Shown: positions 1 through 14,490 of the stretch, piece after piece | Position numbering within the stretch: the first letter of the stretch is position 1 | Layout of the letters: the number at the start of each line of letters is the position of its first letter | Assembly: GCF_004379255.2 (NCBI RefSeq) | Contig: NC_056039.1 | Coordinates: forward strand, 32,811,883 to 32,875,882 | Origin: Salvia splendens | Lineage: Eukaryota > Streptophyta > Magnoliopsida > Lamiales > Lamiaceae | DNA: 64,000 nt | Reading direction: 5' to 3' | Translations under genes and position numbers: made by a program | The notes under the pieces: generated by a model | Database searches by the model: none | Told to the model about the DNA's origin: nothing | The model's input: only the letters and a program-made list of their open reading frames with translations

Positions 1-2
1 GA

Positions 3-1895
<1,893 letters not shown>

Positions 1896-2783
1896 TTTCA
1901 TGTTTGATTGAATTTGAGCCTATAGCTATAGCTTACATGCTATTTTCCACACATTGTATAATTTCATATTTCCACTATAGTAGAATTCAGGTAAATATTA
2001 CACCTACAAATTCCTCTATCATCTTCTATGTTATACTCCCTCGTTAATCAGCTAATCAATTGAGTAGTAGCGTTTCTTTTTATATGTTCCAAATTCAATG
2101 ACTCATTCCATATGTTTTTTGACAAAAAATAATCATTTTAATCTCACGCTTAATTTATCATTTTTGTATGACAAAAATTGATTTATTTATGTCTCTATTT
2201 TTTTTCCATTTAACTCACTAAATACCACTTTTATAAATTTTTAATTTGGGATGGAAGAAGTATGAGACATTGCATAGAGTGAATGAAAAATGTAAGTTCT
2301 ACAATGGCACATACAAAACATAATTTTGGAATGATAGATCGATTGGGTGGAAACAATGAACAAACACTTTTTTTGCAGTAGATGTATTCATCACACTAGC
2401 AATCAACTCAACAATGCAAAAGAAGAAAATCCTCAAATCATGTTAATAGAAAGAATTGTATCAAATGTCAAAAGAATATAGGAATAGTCACATTCCATCA
2501 GTCAAAAAGAATTATTCACATCATTTTGATTAGGTCTTCCCCTAAATCACCAATTCACAAATGGAAACAGCAGCAAGCAGTCACACACCAATCAACCTGC
2601 ATCTCCCCCGAACCCCCAAAAGAATCACGGTTAAGTTCGATAAACTTCACCGACCCGAAGGCCTAATGAGAATTAAAGAAAGAAGAGAAAATTATGTCAT
2701 TTCCATTTAGTATTGACTAAAACCTAAAGATCGATAAGCAGAGACGCCATTAGCCGAACTCAGATTGCTACCCGTTTAGAGAA
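1896..2783. other. Intergenic spacer between convergent FtsH and TPS genes
   Basis: AT-rich, with no coding signal on either strand. It holds the 3' ends of two convergent genes and a worn Stowaway-like repeat near 2036-2264. Confidence 0.7.
2036..2264. repeat. Probable Stowaway-type MITE remnant
   Basis: Begins TACTCCCTC and ends with GGGATGGAAGAAGTA, which are imperfect inverted ends of the Stowaway kind next to TA dinucleotides. The interior is AT-rich and non-coding. The ends are diverged, so this is a tentative call. Confidence 0.4.
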
Positions 2784-5700
2784 CTAATTATCAAGAGAAA
2801 CATGGCGATCAAATCTTCTTGGAGATATATCGGCTTCATCATTGGATGGGACTGGAGAAGTAGCTGCAGCAAGAGACTCGAGCATTGCTACCACTTCGGA
2901 GGTGTCATCCAGATAATACTTGGCTTTGCTTGGTTTTTGACCGACAGTGCAGGCAAATACTTCGGTATTGTATGAAAGTACGTTTTTAGACACAGCAGTA
3001 CCAAATAGTTCAAACATATCCTCATCAGATCTGTCATCACCAATGCATAGTACAAAATCAGCCTGTTCCCCTTTCTCTCTCATTGATGTGAAGACCTTTT
3101 CTGCAACTAGACCTTTGCTAACACCCTACGTTTCAAAAAACAAGAAGCAAAATCTCAATTCTATGTTCAGGTTGTGATGTTAGGAAATTTGGATGTGATC
3201 AATGTAGATAAATTCGAAGATGATAATCTAAGAGTATGAAACTGAAAAATGAAAAGTCATTGAGCAATCGAAGAGTAAAAGGAAAAGGAGTCATGCCTGA
3301 GGTTTGATTTCTACTATGAACTGTCCGCTCTTGACCGCAACGGGTTCATTTGCCAAGACACTCTCCAAATGATCCAACATTTCCTTTGCTTGGGAATAAC
3401 CAAATTCAGGGTCTGCATCCTGATAATGCCAAACTAAGGCACTTTCTTTCCTCTCAATATTAGAACCATCTGTAGCCTCGGTATATGATTTCATAACAGG
3501 TTCAGCCATCTGCATCCAACCAAAATCAGAACCCTGGCCGTACGTTTCCCATTCTTGTTGTTGCGGCCACCTGCAAAATTGGTAATTCAAGATGCAAACA
3601 AATCATCAAACTGGGTATAGAAATGACAGTGCTAATGAATTTGGACACTGATTGCACCATAATGTGCAACTCAGCCGTCCCATGATATAACTCTATCAAG
3701 ACGTAAAACCAAAAGACAGCCTCCACTACTACTAAAAAATAAAAAACGAAAACTAGAAGAGGTGCAGCCGCGCAGCCACAAACAAGAAAATGGATACAGT
3801 CCACCAGCAGAAAATTGAATCACTACCATATATGATCTTTCCAATCACTATCTCATTCAACAAATGATATCAAGCATCAGAAAGGAAATAAACAGAAGCA
3901 AAGGATTAATAAAGCTCAAGTAGAAAAGGATCGAGTAACAGAAGAACTGAGAGTATCAAAAGCCATTCGATTGAAACCACTATAAACATCGAAAGGCCTT
4001 AGCTATCTACACGTGGTTGTAAAAATGTGGAAAGACCATAACTTTCAAAAGGAGCCTATGAGATCAAACAACCTGTTTGGTAGTACACAAAGCAATTAAT
4101 TCCAGTCTGGATTATTTTTAAGAAAAAAATTCGCAAAAGATACGTTATAGCGGAAGTTATCTATAATGAACAAAATTCAGCTAACACTTTACTAGATACG
4201 TTATAGGGGAAGCTATATTATTGGAAATAAAATAGCTAAAAATTTGATGAAAGAAAAAAAATTAGGTGTATACCTTAAAAAGTAGCCATGTTCCGCAGCA
4301 AGTCCAAGCTTCTTGCAAGGAAGAAACCACTCGCTTAGGCTCTTCCTATCTCTTCCACTCACCATATAAACTACATTCTTGGGATCTGCACAGAGACTGT
4401 TCAACAGAGAGAGTATCTCAGTACTTGGAGTCTTTATAACCAAATTTTGAGGCATCAATGTACCATCATAATCCAACAGTATTGCCCTGCTTTTGGAGCT
4501 ACAGTAAGCAGCTACAATATCATCAATTGAAAGTTTTCTGAAATTAGGATCCAAAGCCACCACTCGAAACCCAAAGCCCAGACCCATACTCCAGCATCTT
4601 TTCGGCAGGTGATCATCACAAGTTCTTTCCATGTCTTGTAAGAAGCTTCTGGCCCAGAAAGCTACATCATGGGTGCTAACATATCGGTAGTGCTTCTCAT
4701 GTCGTAACTCCTTCTCTGATTCTGACATTGATATAGACACATACATTGCATCTGCCGTTGATTCAACATTCCATGGATTGACACGAATTGCACCACTTAG
4801 GGAAGGAGAGCACCCAATGAACTCAGATACCACTAGCATGCTCTTCTTAGGTCCACTTGAATTCAACTTTGTTTCTGCACCAGTGATGCCTTGTCTAGAA
4901 ATAATATATTCGTAAGGAGTCAGATTCATCCCATCCCTCACTGCTGTCACTACAACACATTCAGCTATGCTGTAATAAGCCATTCTTTCAGTGATTGATA
5001 AAGAACGGTGAATAAAAACAACCGGGTCATATCCAGGTCGACCAAACTCAGTCAAAATTCGACTGCAGATCTCCTCTATTTCAGTCTGTATTTCATCCAA
5101 ATGTATCCCTTTCGCCCTAGCAGGATTTGCAATCTGCACCAGCACAGCCTTTCCTTGCCAATCTTGATGCCTCTTGAGCATGTGCTCGAAAGCCAAAAGT
5201 TTCAAGTTGATACCTTTGAATACATCCATATCGTCAACTCCAAGAAACACGGTCTTACCTTCAAACTGCTGCTTTAGCTCCTCAGTCTTTAGTTCTCTAT
5301 CTGCTTGCCTAAGTACTGTCTGGAGATGGCCCATATGTATCCCAACCGGCATAATCTTTATTCCAATTGTCCTTCCATAGTAATCCAACCCTATGTACCC
5401 TCTCTTTGACTGATACTCTATGCCCAACATCCGACTACAACAAGATAGAAAATGACGAGCATAATCAAAGGTATGAAAACCAATAATGTCAGTGTTGAGT
5501 AGGGCCTTGAGGATTTCTTCTCTGACAGGAAGTGATCTGTATATCTCCGAAGAAGGGAAGGGACTGTGAAGGAAAAACCCCATTCTTAAACAGACAAAAC
5601 TCCTCCTCAAAAACGTTGGCAGAACCATCAAGTGATAATCATGTATCCAAACAAAGTCCTCTTCAGGAATAAGCACCTCAATCACTTTCTGGTAGTACAT

Positions 5701-6207
5701 TTTATTCACTAAGATATATGCTTCCCACTGAGACCTATCAAATCTACCTCCATGATCAGCTGTAAATGGCAGCATGTAATGAAAAAGCGGCCACAGCTGT
5801 TTCTTGCAAAAACCATGATAGTAATCATCCAACAGACTAGGAGGCAGAAAGGCGGGAACACATTTAAACTTCTCCAGGATATGATTCGCTACATCCTCCT
5901 GCTCGATTGGATCAACCTCAACAGGCAACGAACCAACATACAGTACTTCCATATCCTCTGGCAAGCCGTCCTTACACCGAAAAAGCAAAGAATCCTCATT
6001 CCAACTAAAACTCCAACCCTTATTGTCTGCCCTTCGCTTTGCTCGTAAAGGCAGAATGTTCGATACTATGATCATCCGCTCACCAGACACCGAAGATGGA
6101 TTTTCAGATGTAACACTATTAGCTTGCCTCCTCCCCTTCGCCTTACTCTTTAGTGGGAGATTCACACATGCTAAATCCAAAAGATTTGCATAAGATTTTG
6201 ATATCAT
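2784..6207 (-). CDS. Class II trehalose-6-phosphate synthase-like protein (TPS5-11 clade)
   Basis: A two-domain protein of 849 residues: an N-terminal GT20 trehalose-phosphate synthase-like domain (about 60-540) and a C-terminal HAD phosphatase-like domain (about 590-830). Plant class II members mostly lack clear synthase activity and are thought to act in sugar signalling, partly through SnRK1. Exons on the minus strand: 6207-4274, 3570-3297, 3125-2784. The start MISKSYANLLDLA matches the family's usual N-terminus and the length is typical. Seen: WIHDYHLM, HSPFPSSEIYR and VRDGMNL in the first domain; DYDGTL and GDDRSDEDMF in the second, so the phosphatase-type motifs are retained. Intron 2 (3296-3126) has no GT near the exon end and appears to use a GC donor (CAG|GCATGA). 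The subgroup (6, 7, 8-10 or 11) is not resolved. Confidence 0.95.
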
Positions 6208-7322
6208 CTTGCCAAAAAAATTTCCTTATTTCACTCAAGAGCTAAAGAAATCACAACTCGCTCTCAAAGGCTGTTTCCAGTTACCTACGATCAACAAAAA
6301 CACAATCCTTTTATCATTTCAAGAACACTCCAATCAGAAGTCCCTCGTTCCAATTAACAAACACAATGCCGTCAAAAAAGAAACAGAAATTTCACATAAT
6401 CAAAAAGAAAGCACAATGCAAGGAAACACAAAAGATTAATTCTCGAAAGAAATCAGAGCAGAGCAATAAATTCAAACACCTAGCCTTAGGAGAAATTGGG
6501 GATTGTAGCTGACCTCTGCAATTGAAATTGAGCAAGAAATTTTGAAAAGACGAGCCAAACTTGAGCCAAGAATTGAGAATGGGATTCAAGGATTTGACGC
6601 AAACAAAACAGAAAGCCAGTAAACAAATTTCTACTCCACTAGTATAATAATCTTTGGTTTGGGTGTGAAAAATGAATCGACGATTGATCGCCTATGGGAG
6701 AGGGAAGTCATGGATCTGAATATTCATGATAATTAAGTAATTAATTTTTTATTAGCCAAAATGGACCAAAGTAATAATGATAGTTCTTGGAAACAAAACG
6801 TGCCAACAAATTTAAGAGTCACTACTCTCACCCACAAATTACTAAAAAAACATTTGAAGAAATTTCAGGATAAGAAAATTTTCAATAATGGAAAAACAAC
6901 AATATAATTGCCTTAAATATAAATTTACCAATCAAAACAGGTCGGATACAACTAACAATTCCACTACGAGTTAAAAATATAATTGCCTTAAATATAAAAC
7001 TATAAGTATTTTTTTAAAATATTAATATAATACGTAATTAAAATCGAACTATTTTACCAAATAATCAACTGACGTATATATGTATGAGTTATCGTCTTAC
7101 CAAACAAATGTAAAATTTGGTGTAGTTTAATTGAACTTTAGTGACGTTAATATGGAGTATCAAATTTTATGTACATATATTTGTTCGCTCATAAATATTT
7201 AGTGTGCATTTCATCTTTTTTAAGTAAGAGAAGTAACATCACATTTAGTAGGGACGGGTGAGATTATCGTTACCAAAAAAGAAAGAGGATTAATTAAGGT
7301 TACGCATGACTTCTAGGGATGT

Positions 7323-7332
7323 GACACGTGTC
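7323..7332. promoter_or_regulatory. G-box/ABRE-like palindrome
   Basis: GACACGTGTC is a perfect palindrome with a CACGTG core, about 1.1 kb upstream of the TPS start. It is a good bZIP/bHLH site by sequence alone; use in vivo is inferred. Confidence 0.35.
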
Positions 7333-7374
7333 CTCTCATTTGTGTGACGAAAGCTCGTCAAACCTGGGCTATGA

Positions 7375-7382
7375 TGACGTCA
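7375..7382. promoter_or_regulatory. TGACGTCA bZIP palindrome
   Basis: A perfect CRE/C-box type TGACGTCA lies 50 bases from the CACGTG palindrome. The two may form one regulatory module for TPS, or be chance. Confidence 0.3.
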
Positions 7383-7461
7383 TAATTCTAATGCATTATT
7401 AATTAAAATCACAATAACTAATGTAATGCAGTACTACTCCATAATTCTAATGCATTATTAA
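7381..7461. repeat. Short direct repeat pair
   Basis: The block CATAATTCTAATGCATTATT occurs at 7381 and again at about 7440, separated by roughly 40 bases. Class unknown. Confidence 0.6.
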
Positions 7462-7740
7462 AGAAATCTAAGCACACCCCCTATTTAGTATATTTTTGAA
7501 AAAACGTTCCATCTACTGCATAAAAACCTATATAATATAATGCATACTTAATAAAATTATCATAAAAAACAAGTTTTTGCATAACCAAATGAAAAGGAAA
7601 ATAAAAAGAAGAAGAATGAAAATTACCGATGATAATTAATCACGAAGAAAGACAATTCTTGTCCTCTTCCTGAATTCTGATCGCTCAAGAAGAAACTATG
7701 AATTTTTTTTTTGTTTTAGAAATAGGGTCTCAATTTATAT

Positions 7741-8062
7741 AAGACTCTGCAGTAATTTTTAAAGGAAATGCCTAATTTCTAATGGAAAGTTTTTTTTTGT
7801 TTGTTTTTACCAATTTAAAGGTAATTATCCTTTTATTTTTTTTTTGAAAAAACACGTAGTACACGTAATTGTTGTGTAGGTATAGTATAGGACAGGTTAA
7901 TAAGGGAACCCGTAATTCGTAAATATCCTTTCCTAATTTAAATAAGATTCTGCATTGTATTTTCTTGAAGGAAATTCTTAATTTCTAATGGAAAGTTTGG
8001 CCTTTTCCCAATTTAAAGGTAATTATCATTTTCTATTTTTGTTAAAAACACGTAGCCCACGT
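7741..8062. repeat. Imperfect direct duplication of about 130 bp
   Basis: Units at about 7741-7878 and 7941-8062 share, in order, an AAGA(C/T)TCTGCA start, TTTCTAATGGAAAG, CAATTTAAAGGTAATTATC and AAAACACGTAG. Local tandem duplication of non-coding DNA. Confidence 0.65.
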
Positions 8063-9248
8063 AAGCCCAAGTGAACCTTTTATTTTAAGGAATTATTGGC
8101 TTTTTTCTTATTTTAAAAGTATTTCCATCATACGAAATTATTTCTCAATTGTTCTTTTCCTCCTTTCTCGCAAAGTAGAACTATTTAGGATGATTTTTTA
8201 AAATCTATTATTATGTGGTATTTTTTGGAAGTATTTAATTTAGTTAATTCTTGTATTTGTGAAATAAAAAAAATGGCTAGTTAAAGAAGATAAAATAGGA
8301 GAAAAATCATCTAAAATGAAAAGTAAGAAAACCAAAATACGAAAATTTCGGGTTAGATAATTTGGCCAATTTATGTATTTTGTGAAAAAATAAAATACTC
8401 CATAAGAGAAAAATAGAATGATCGTCTAAAATAAAAATTCACGTGTTCCGTTTATTCCAAAAAACTTAAAGCCAAAGTATTTCAATTTAATATTATACTC
8501 TCAAATCTCTCCTCCTAAATAAGAAGACCCACTTCACCAAAATGCAGCCTTTCATATTCTGAAATATGTCCTCCTAAATGAGAGATCCACTTCCACACAA
8601 TATTATCTGACATCATTACATCTCAATTAGCAAAAACATAGAGGAATTTTGAGAGTTTCAGCTCCAAACAATATAATCTTACCTCTCTACAACTTATTGT
8701 ATCTTAATTATCTTAATCTACTTGTCATGTGGTAAAAAGTTGTAAACTTATTAGCATCTCCTTTTTACTTCTTGTTTTGATATCACATTTCTATCATTCT
8801 TCGGAGCATTTTGTGATGTTACTTGCTTTCGTTCTAGCTTAGATTCAGATGATATGACCTCTTATTTTGTGTAGTGTTGTTCTTAAGTCTTTCATATTGC
8901 CCAATTTTTCTGTAACTCTCTGCTTTATCTGCTGCTATTGGTGATTTTCTGTTGATTTCGTCACTTTGTTTTAATGTTCCACAGATATCATGCCATAGCT
9001 CTAAGGCTTAGTATTGAGGAGCCGCCGGTGCATTGCACGTATATGATGTTGCTCGACGTTCTATTTTTGCGAATGTCTTAAGATGGCTGAACGAACTCAG
9101 AGGTCACACTGATCCAAGTTGTTGTGGTCGTGCTCATCGGCAACGAATGAAAGAGATTTCAATAGTTTTTACTAATATGTGCATAAAATAAAGGATAAGA
9201 AGAATGAAAAAAAAGAACCCCCATATCTTTATTAGTGTTGTGAGTTCC

Positions 9249-9640
9249 TTGCTCTCATTCGGTACCAGCACAACACGGTCGGTGCCTCCGGAACGCCATT
9301 GAGTACTCGGGCAAGTCCCCGAGATCACCAAACAGGAGCTTGTCCTCTTCTCCGACGGGCATGGAAAACTCCAGGTCGACATTGGCGCCCCACGCAGGGT
9401 CTCCCCGTCCACGGCATTGGGCCTCGCGTGGCACAGCCAGCCGAATGGTATGGAATCGGGGTCGCCGATGATCGGAACGGCGACCGGAATTGCGGCCACG
9501 GACACGTCTGTCCTCGGACGGACACGTCTCAATGTCAGCGGCACACTCGTCCGAGGATGTGATCGTTGGCTTTGCGGCCACGGCGGGCGGAGGAGGGCCG
9601 TGGTGGTGGTGGCTCTCGGTGGTGGTGGGGAGAGGATGAG
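9249..9640 (-). pseudogene. Coding-like remnant of unknown origin
   Basis: A GC-rich island in AT-rich DNA. On the minus strand two frames alternate: one gives VAVPIIGDPDSIPFGW, the other a more gene-like stretch with LEFSMPVGEEDKLLF and GDLGDLPEYSMAF ending at a stop near 9255. A change of frame between them suggests a broken coding sequence. I do not recognise the family. The LTR element begins just beyond it, so it may have been cut off from its upstream part. Confidence 0.35.
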
Positions 9641-9670
9641 TGTGATGGGAAGAGTATGTGATAAGGAGGG

Positions 9671-9969
9671 TGATAGGGTCCTCGATCTAGCAAATCTCGC
9701 TGAAAATATCTCCAATATTTTAGCATATCTTTTATTTTAATTAATTATCTTTATTTTTTTCTATATCTTTTGTAATCTTTTATTTTAGTTATGTTTCTTG
9801 ATTAACAAATATGTGTTAGGGTTTAGAATTCTATATAATAAAATTTTATAGTATTTTCATTCATCGGTTCGGGCGGAAATCGCCCCTAGCACCTCAACTA
9901 GGGTTTATCTTTTGCTTCGTCTCACTACAAATCGTTGGTGCTCTAGTCTGATAGATCAAGGGTCTTTCA
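9671..9969 (+). repeat. Left LTR of the gag-only element
   Basis: Starts TGATAGGG and ends GGTCTTTCA. It shares long blocks with the right copy, including GTTATGTTTCTTGATTAACA and GCACCTCAACTAGGG. Confidence 0.75.
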
Positions 9970-10002
9970 ATTGGTGGTGCTCTAGTCCGATAGTATCAAC
10001 TG

Positions 10003-11814
10003 GTGCTTCCATTGATTTACTCTTCCTCCATCCATCAATCTCTCTCCAAACTCACGGTTGTTTTCCATCTTCCTCAACCTCTCTTAAACCTCAAATCTCC
10101 AAGACCAAAAAAAACTCACGCTCCACAATCCAATAGCCGCCCCTTACACCGCAGTCCATACCAGCCAGGTCCCACCGCCATAGCTGTGGAGTCAGCGTCA
10201 GCCGGTCTCGCCGCTGTCCAGCAGTCACCACCCACGTTTCTCCGCATTGCACTCGCTGCTCGAGCATCTCCTCCGTTGCCGAGTCGTCGTCCAGATCTGG
10301 CAGCCCCGCCACAACCACTCTCTCTAATCCGTACTCCTTCCATGGTCGCGACCACCGCCAAGCGCGAAATGCCGCCACTGCCACACACATATTCCCTCAA
10401 CGACATTGGTAGGATGTTGTTCGATATGAACATCCGTTTCGCCAAGCAGGACGAGGAATTATTGACACAAGAGCTCGAGCTACAGTCCTTCGCACGACAG
10501 CAAGATGCGTTAAACAAAAGACTCGAGGAAACCTTGGCCAAACTTGCTGCCACCATCTTGAAGCCACCAAAGGAGCCGCCTGAGCCACCAACAGTGGTGA
10601 CCGCGACACAGGGATGGCAAATACCACCATCGCTCACGCAGGCACTGCCTCGTGTTGTGCCTGAGGCCTAGTCGCGCCTACGACTCGTTCCTCCTCTTTT
10701 CGACGGCGAGAATACTCGGAATTGGATTCGAAAAGTCCAGGAGTACCACAATCATCATTACACACCACTTCCCGATCGTTTATGCCTGACTAAGTACTTA
10801 TTCGATCACCCAGCATCGGATTGGATGGCTTATTGGAAAGAAAACAACAAAGATGTTGGATGAGACTTCTTGTTGGCCGCTATGCAGCGGTTCGATTCCG
10901 ACCTATATAAGGTTGGTACAGCCCCGAACGGTCCATCCCCATGGAGCCCGTGGCAGACCTGCGAGAATCGCCCGTCGACCCATGCCACATCACCACCGAC
11001 GCAGCAGCACGCCATCTCCCCAGAAACGTTGCCGATGTCCCCTGCAACAGCTGTTCTCGAGGATGGAGGTACTCTTGATGTTCCAAGCGACGAGACCCTT
11101 GAAGAGGTCGTCAAGAACGGCGTTGAGTCGCCGCAAGGGTTCGTCCTTCCCGATCAATACGTGGAGTCAAGATCAATGACCGAGGATCAACCTAATTTCT
11201 CACTGGAGTTCAGTAAGGTTATTGAAGCTAAAGTGGGAGGTATTGTTGTCCCTAATTTTTGTAAATTTAGGCAGTCTGCTACCTTTGAAATAGGTAGCAC
11301 AGAATATGATACCACACTCACCACCAATGACCGCTCCATCCCTCCGTGTGACGACACACTGCTATTGGGAAGAGACTCTATCATGGGTTGGAGTGCGATG
11401 CCTCCCCAAACAGCCAACGCTTCATCTTTTGATTCGTTTCGGATTGGTGTGGCTGCCACGAGCGAGGTTTCCACAAAGGTTTTGTGTGCGGTTCGACAAC
11501 GATGTGAGCGGACGCACTACACGATGTCTTTGGATGATACAAATGCATATAAGCTTCACAAGGATGAGCATGGGAAGGATAATGGAGGCTCGTCGGATGG
11601 CTCCTATCGCACTCCTGAGACAATTGCAGTTGCTGCTTCGATGCAAATAAAGAGATTTGAGCCTAACAAAGTGACATTTGTACATCTTCGATATGGGGGA
11701 TCTCGATTACGAGCTCTTGGTCAAGGAAGTGTGTTCATTTTTGGCCCAGGAGATTTTGAGAGTACTTCCACCTTGGACGAGACACTCATATTCTTATTTC
11801 ATTACCCACCTTGA
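10003..11814 (+). pseudogene. Retrotransposon gag, one frame with two in-frame stops
   Basis: A single reading frame of about 600 codons runs through the element, broken by TAG at 10669-10671 and TGA at 10861-10863. An N-terminal Pro/Ala-rich part leads into a charged helical segment (about 10400-10560). After the first stop comes a typical retrotransposon gag core with PPLFDGEN, NWIRKVQEY, PLPDRL and ASDWMAYW. After the second stop the frame stays open for 314 codons without a known motif. The stops are simple substitutions, so the copy is probably dead, although the frame itself is kept. Confidence 0.65.
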
Positions 11815-11845
11815 GGGCAAGGTGGTTTTCAACGGCGGGGGAGTT

Positions 11846-12153
11846 GATAGGGTCCTCGATCTAGCAAATCTCGCTGAAGATTATTATCTTTATTTATTTT
11901 CCATATCTTTTGTAATCTTTTATTTTAGTTATGTTTCTTGATTAACAAGACATGTGTTAGGGTTTAGAATTCTATATAATAGAATTCTATAGTATTTTCA
12001 TTCATTGAGAAATAAAGTATAAACTTATTCTCATTCTCGGTTCTGGCGGAAATCGCCCACTAGCACCTCAACTAGGGTTTATCTTTTACTTCGTCTCACT
12101 ACAAATCATTGGTAATCGTTGGTGCTCTAGTTCGATAGATCAATGGTCTATTA
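11846..12153 (+). repeat. Right LTR of the gag-only element
   Basis: Same start as the left copy; it carries an extra segment of about 30 bases (GAGAAATAAAGTATAAAC region). It ends GGTCTATTA followed by the GAGGG duplication. Confidence 0.72.
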
Positions 12154-14129
12154 GAGGGAGGTGGGGTCAAGGCGGCTTCTCTCAACTTGTTTCCTGCCTG
12201 CGCATCCTTTGGCGCTACTACATCGATAATATCCTCTGTCATAGTACAAAATTGAATCACATCAAATAAAATACTGACCTAAACTAATTGGGGGGGCAAA
12301 ATGGAATGATAAATTTATTAGCCAAATATGATTCAGACCCGCACACGACACAAATTAATTTGTTAGCGACACGATCATATCCATGCTGACACAACATGAT
12401 AGCAATACGAACTCAGCAACACATGATAACAATATGAAACGACATGAACGTGTTACAAAGGAAATATGATCCTACGACGTGTGTTGACGTGGTCATGACA
12501 ATTAAGGCAAGATATGATGGAAAGCATAGTATGAAAATTAAGAAAATAAAAACATAATCGTAACTCTAATAAAGTAATAAATGTAAGAAATAAGGAACAC
12601 AAATAATTACAATAATAATATTTATTATTAACCTAGGCACCTAGCTTGAGATTATCATGTGTACTTATCGGGTCTACTCGACAAAAAAACGTACACGTAA
12701 GACGTGACACTAACACATTAGTTTTATACATCGAAAATTATCAATACTAATTTGAATTATAGTGTAGAGTGTAGACTCAGCAATAAGATTATACACATGT
12801 ATCTTTACGATCAAAAGACTGAAAATAATTTGATATGCTTATTTTAGTTATGGTTTTCGTTAGCCTCCAATCTCCATTACTAAAATGTTTATTTTCTATA
12901 GCACTTTCTTGGGCTCAGATTAGTATTGTCTTATTGTTCTAGTGCTCTTCCTATTATCAATGGCCTTTACCAATTTGCTAATTAGGCCCAAAAAGTTAGG
13001 TAGCTTTTGATTCTTGATTTAATTTGCTCTAATTTTTCTTCTCATTAACCATAGAATATAATAAAGCAAATTTATTTTGTAATAATTAAAATCTAAATAG
13101 TACAATCCTCAACTTAAAGTAGTTCAAAAATAAAAATATTTTCTTAATGTGTTCAAAAGTGGAAAAAGGACATGTGATAGTATTTTTCATTTCCTAGAAG
13201 CACATGATAATATTTTTCATTTTTTAAAACTAAAAGGTCTAAAGTTGCAAGACTATGAAAAGGTTTGATGAAATTTACTACTAGTAAGTAAAAACCCCGA
13301 TTTAACGAAATTTCAATATTTTTTCTTTACTGAACTTTTAATTTTTTTAAAAATATAAATAGATGAATTTTAAATTTTTTCATAAAATTAGTTTTCTTTA
13401 AATTAAAACCGACTCATTAAAAGTATTAAAATGAGTTTAAAGTTAGGATGATAATGCAATTTTAAAAAAATGATAGCCAGTTAAAATAGCAATGGCATGA
13501 TAGTAGACTAGTAGTTGGAGAAATCATTCCAAAAAAAAGTAGAAATTAGTGTTAGAAGATAAAAAGAGGTTTAAAAAAAAAGTTTTGAGATGGCCTTATC
13601 CTTATCGTGAGATCACGATTTTGTTGTGAATTATGAGAAGCTAAAATGCACGTGACATTTGCGTCTTCAAAATTTTATCGCGGTCCCCAAAAAAGCGACT
13701 TAGATTAGAAATTCGATTTTGACATTAGTTGCCTAATTCATTATTTAATATTTTCTTACATTAACCCAAAAATGTGTTACTAGCTTTTAGTCGCTAACGC
13801 GTAAAATTTTACTAATGTGGTAGATCCAACTACATTTAAATATGTGTCTGCCTGAAAAATATGAAAATGGCCAAATTGATCGACGTATAAACCGACACAC
13901 TTATGAATAATAATCTCTAAATTAATGAACTTTGACAAAATTCTGGTTTTATATGAAAACTTTAAAATTAGTCTGATTTTGCTAAATCGTAAACTTTTTT
14001 CTATAAGGGACTTACACGGTGACCGAAGAAGATAATCCTTCTCTAGAATATATTTCTATTACTTAAATATAAACCCAAACACCTAAAATCATAATCATAT
14101 TTTTCATTATTTTTACCCTAAAATTCATA

Positions 14130-14490
14130 CTATCATCTATAAATGCTCTCATTTCAAACACAAAAAAATGACACTATACCAAACAACTCTCTCAATCTCA
14201 ATTTTTAGGATTTTAATTATGTAATTTTTAATTTTTTAGATTTTAATTATGTAATTTTTAATTTTTTAGTAATTTGTAATGATATCGGGTATTTTTAATG
14301 CATTTTAATATCGTGGAAATATTTTTAGTAATTGAAGTATTTAAATTGAATAATGGAATAGTGAGACCCTTGAGCATGCTCTTGTGGAAGAGCATGGATG
14401 CAGGTGTTGTGCTCTTACGGAAGAGCATGTAGTAAAAAATTAATAAATGTGAGTCCGGGCCCACCAAGAGCATGGATGGGAATGCTCTAA
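14130..14490. repeat. MITE remnant related to the element at 19951
   Basis: Ends with GGATGGGAATGCTCTAA, and its interior has the pattern GCAGGTGTTGTGCTCTTACGGAAGAGCATG. The element at 19951 has the parallel pattern GCAGGTGTTGTCTCTTAGTTAAGAG. An AT-rich ATGTAATTTTTAATTTTTTAG block is also shared. The left end is not sharply defined. Confidence 0.5.

Larger units (their letters stand above)
6208..9248. other. Upstream region of TPS and gene-poor AT-rich spacer
   Basis: The first 400 bases probably contain the TPS 5' leader, perhaps with a leader intron. From about 6600 on, the DNA is very AT-rich with short direct repeats and two bZIP-type palindromes. At 8997-9089 a short open stretch follows a TTCCACAG acceptor-like sequence and could be an exon relic; I cannot assign it. 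Confidence 0.55.
9671..12153 (+). mobile_element. Non-autonomous gag-only LTR retrotransposon
   Basis: Two direct repeats (9671-9969 and 11846-12153) begin with the same TGATAGGGTCCTCGATC block. The 5 bases GAGGG flank the whole unit at 9666-9670 and 12154-12158, consistent with a target-site duplication. A purine tract (GGCGGGGGAG) sits just before the right repeat. The interior encodes only a gag-like protein; no protease, reverse transcriptase or integrase motif was found. The gag resembles Ty3/gypsy-type retrotransposon gag. The repeats differ by several substitutions and indels, so this is not a recent insertion. Confidence 0.8.

Noticed and set aside
9134..9715. Long minus-strand open frame of 193 codons next to the LTR element
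   Set aside because: The composition is Pro/Arg/Ser-rich and it runs from LTR sequence into a GC-rich scrap and out again. Only the middle looks like former coding DNA, so I list a remnant instead of a gene.
10880..10920. GGTTCGATTCC, similar to a tRNA T-loop
   Set aside because: No cloverleaf or A-box can be built around it, and it lies inside the gag frame.
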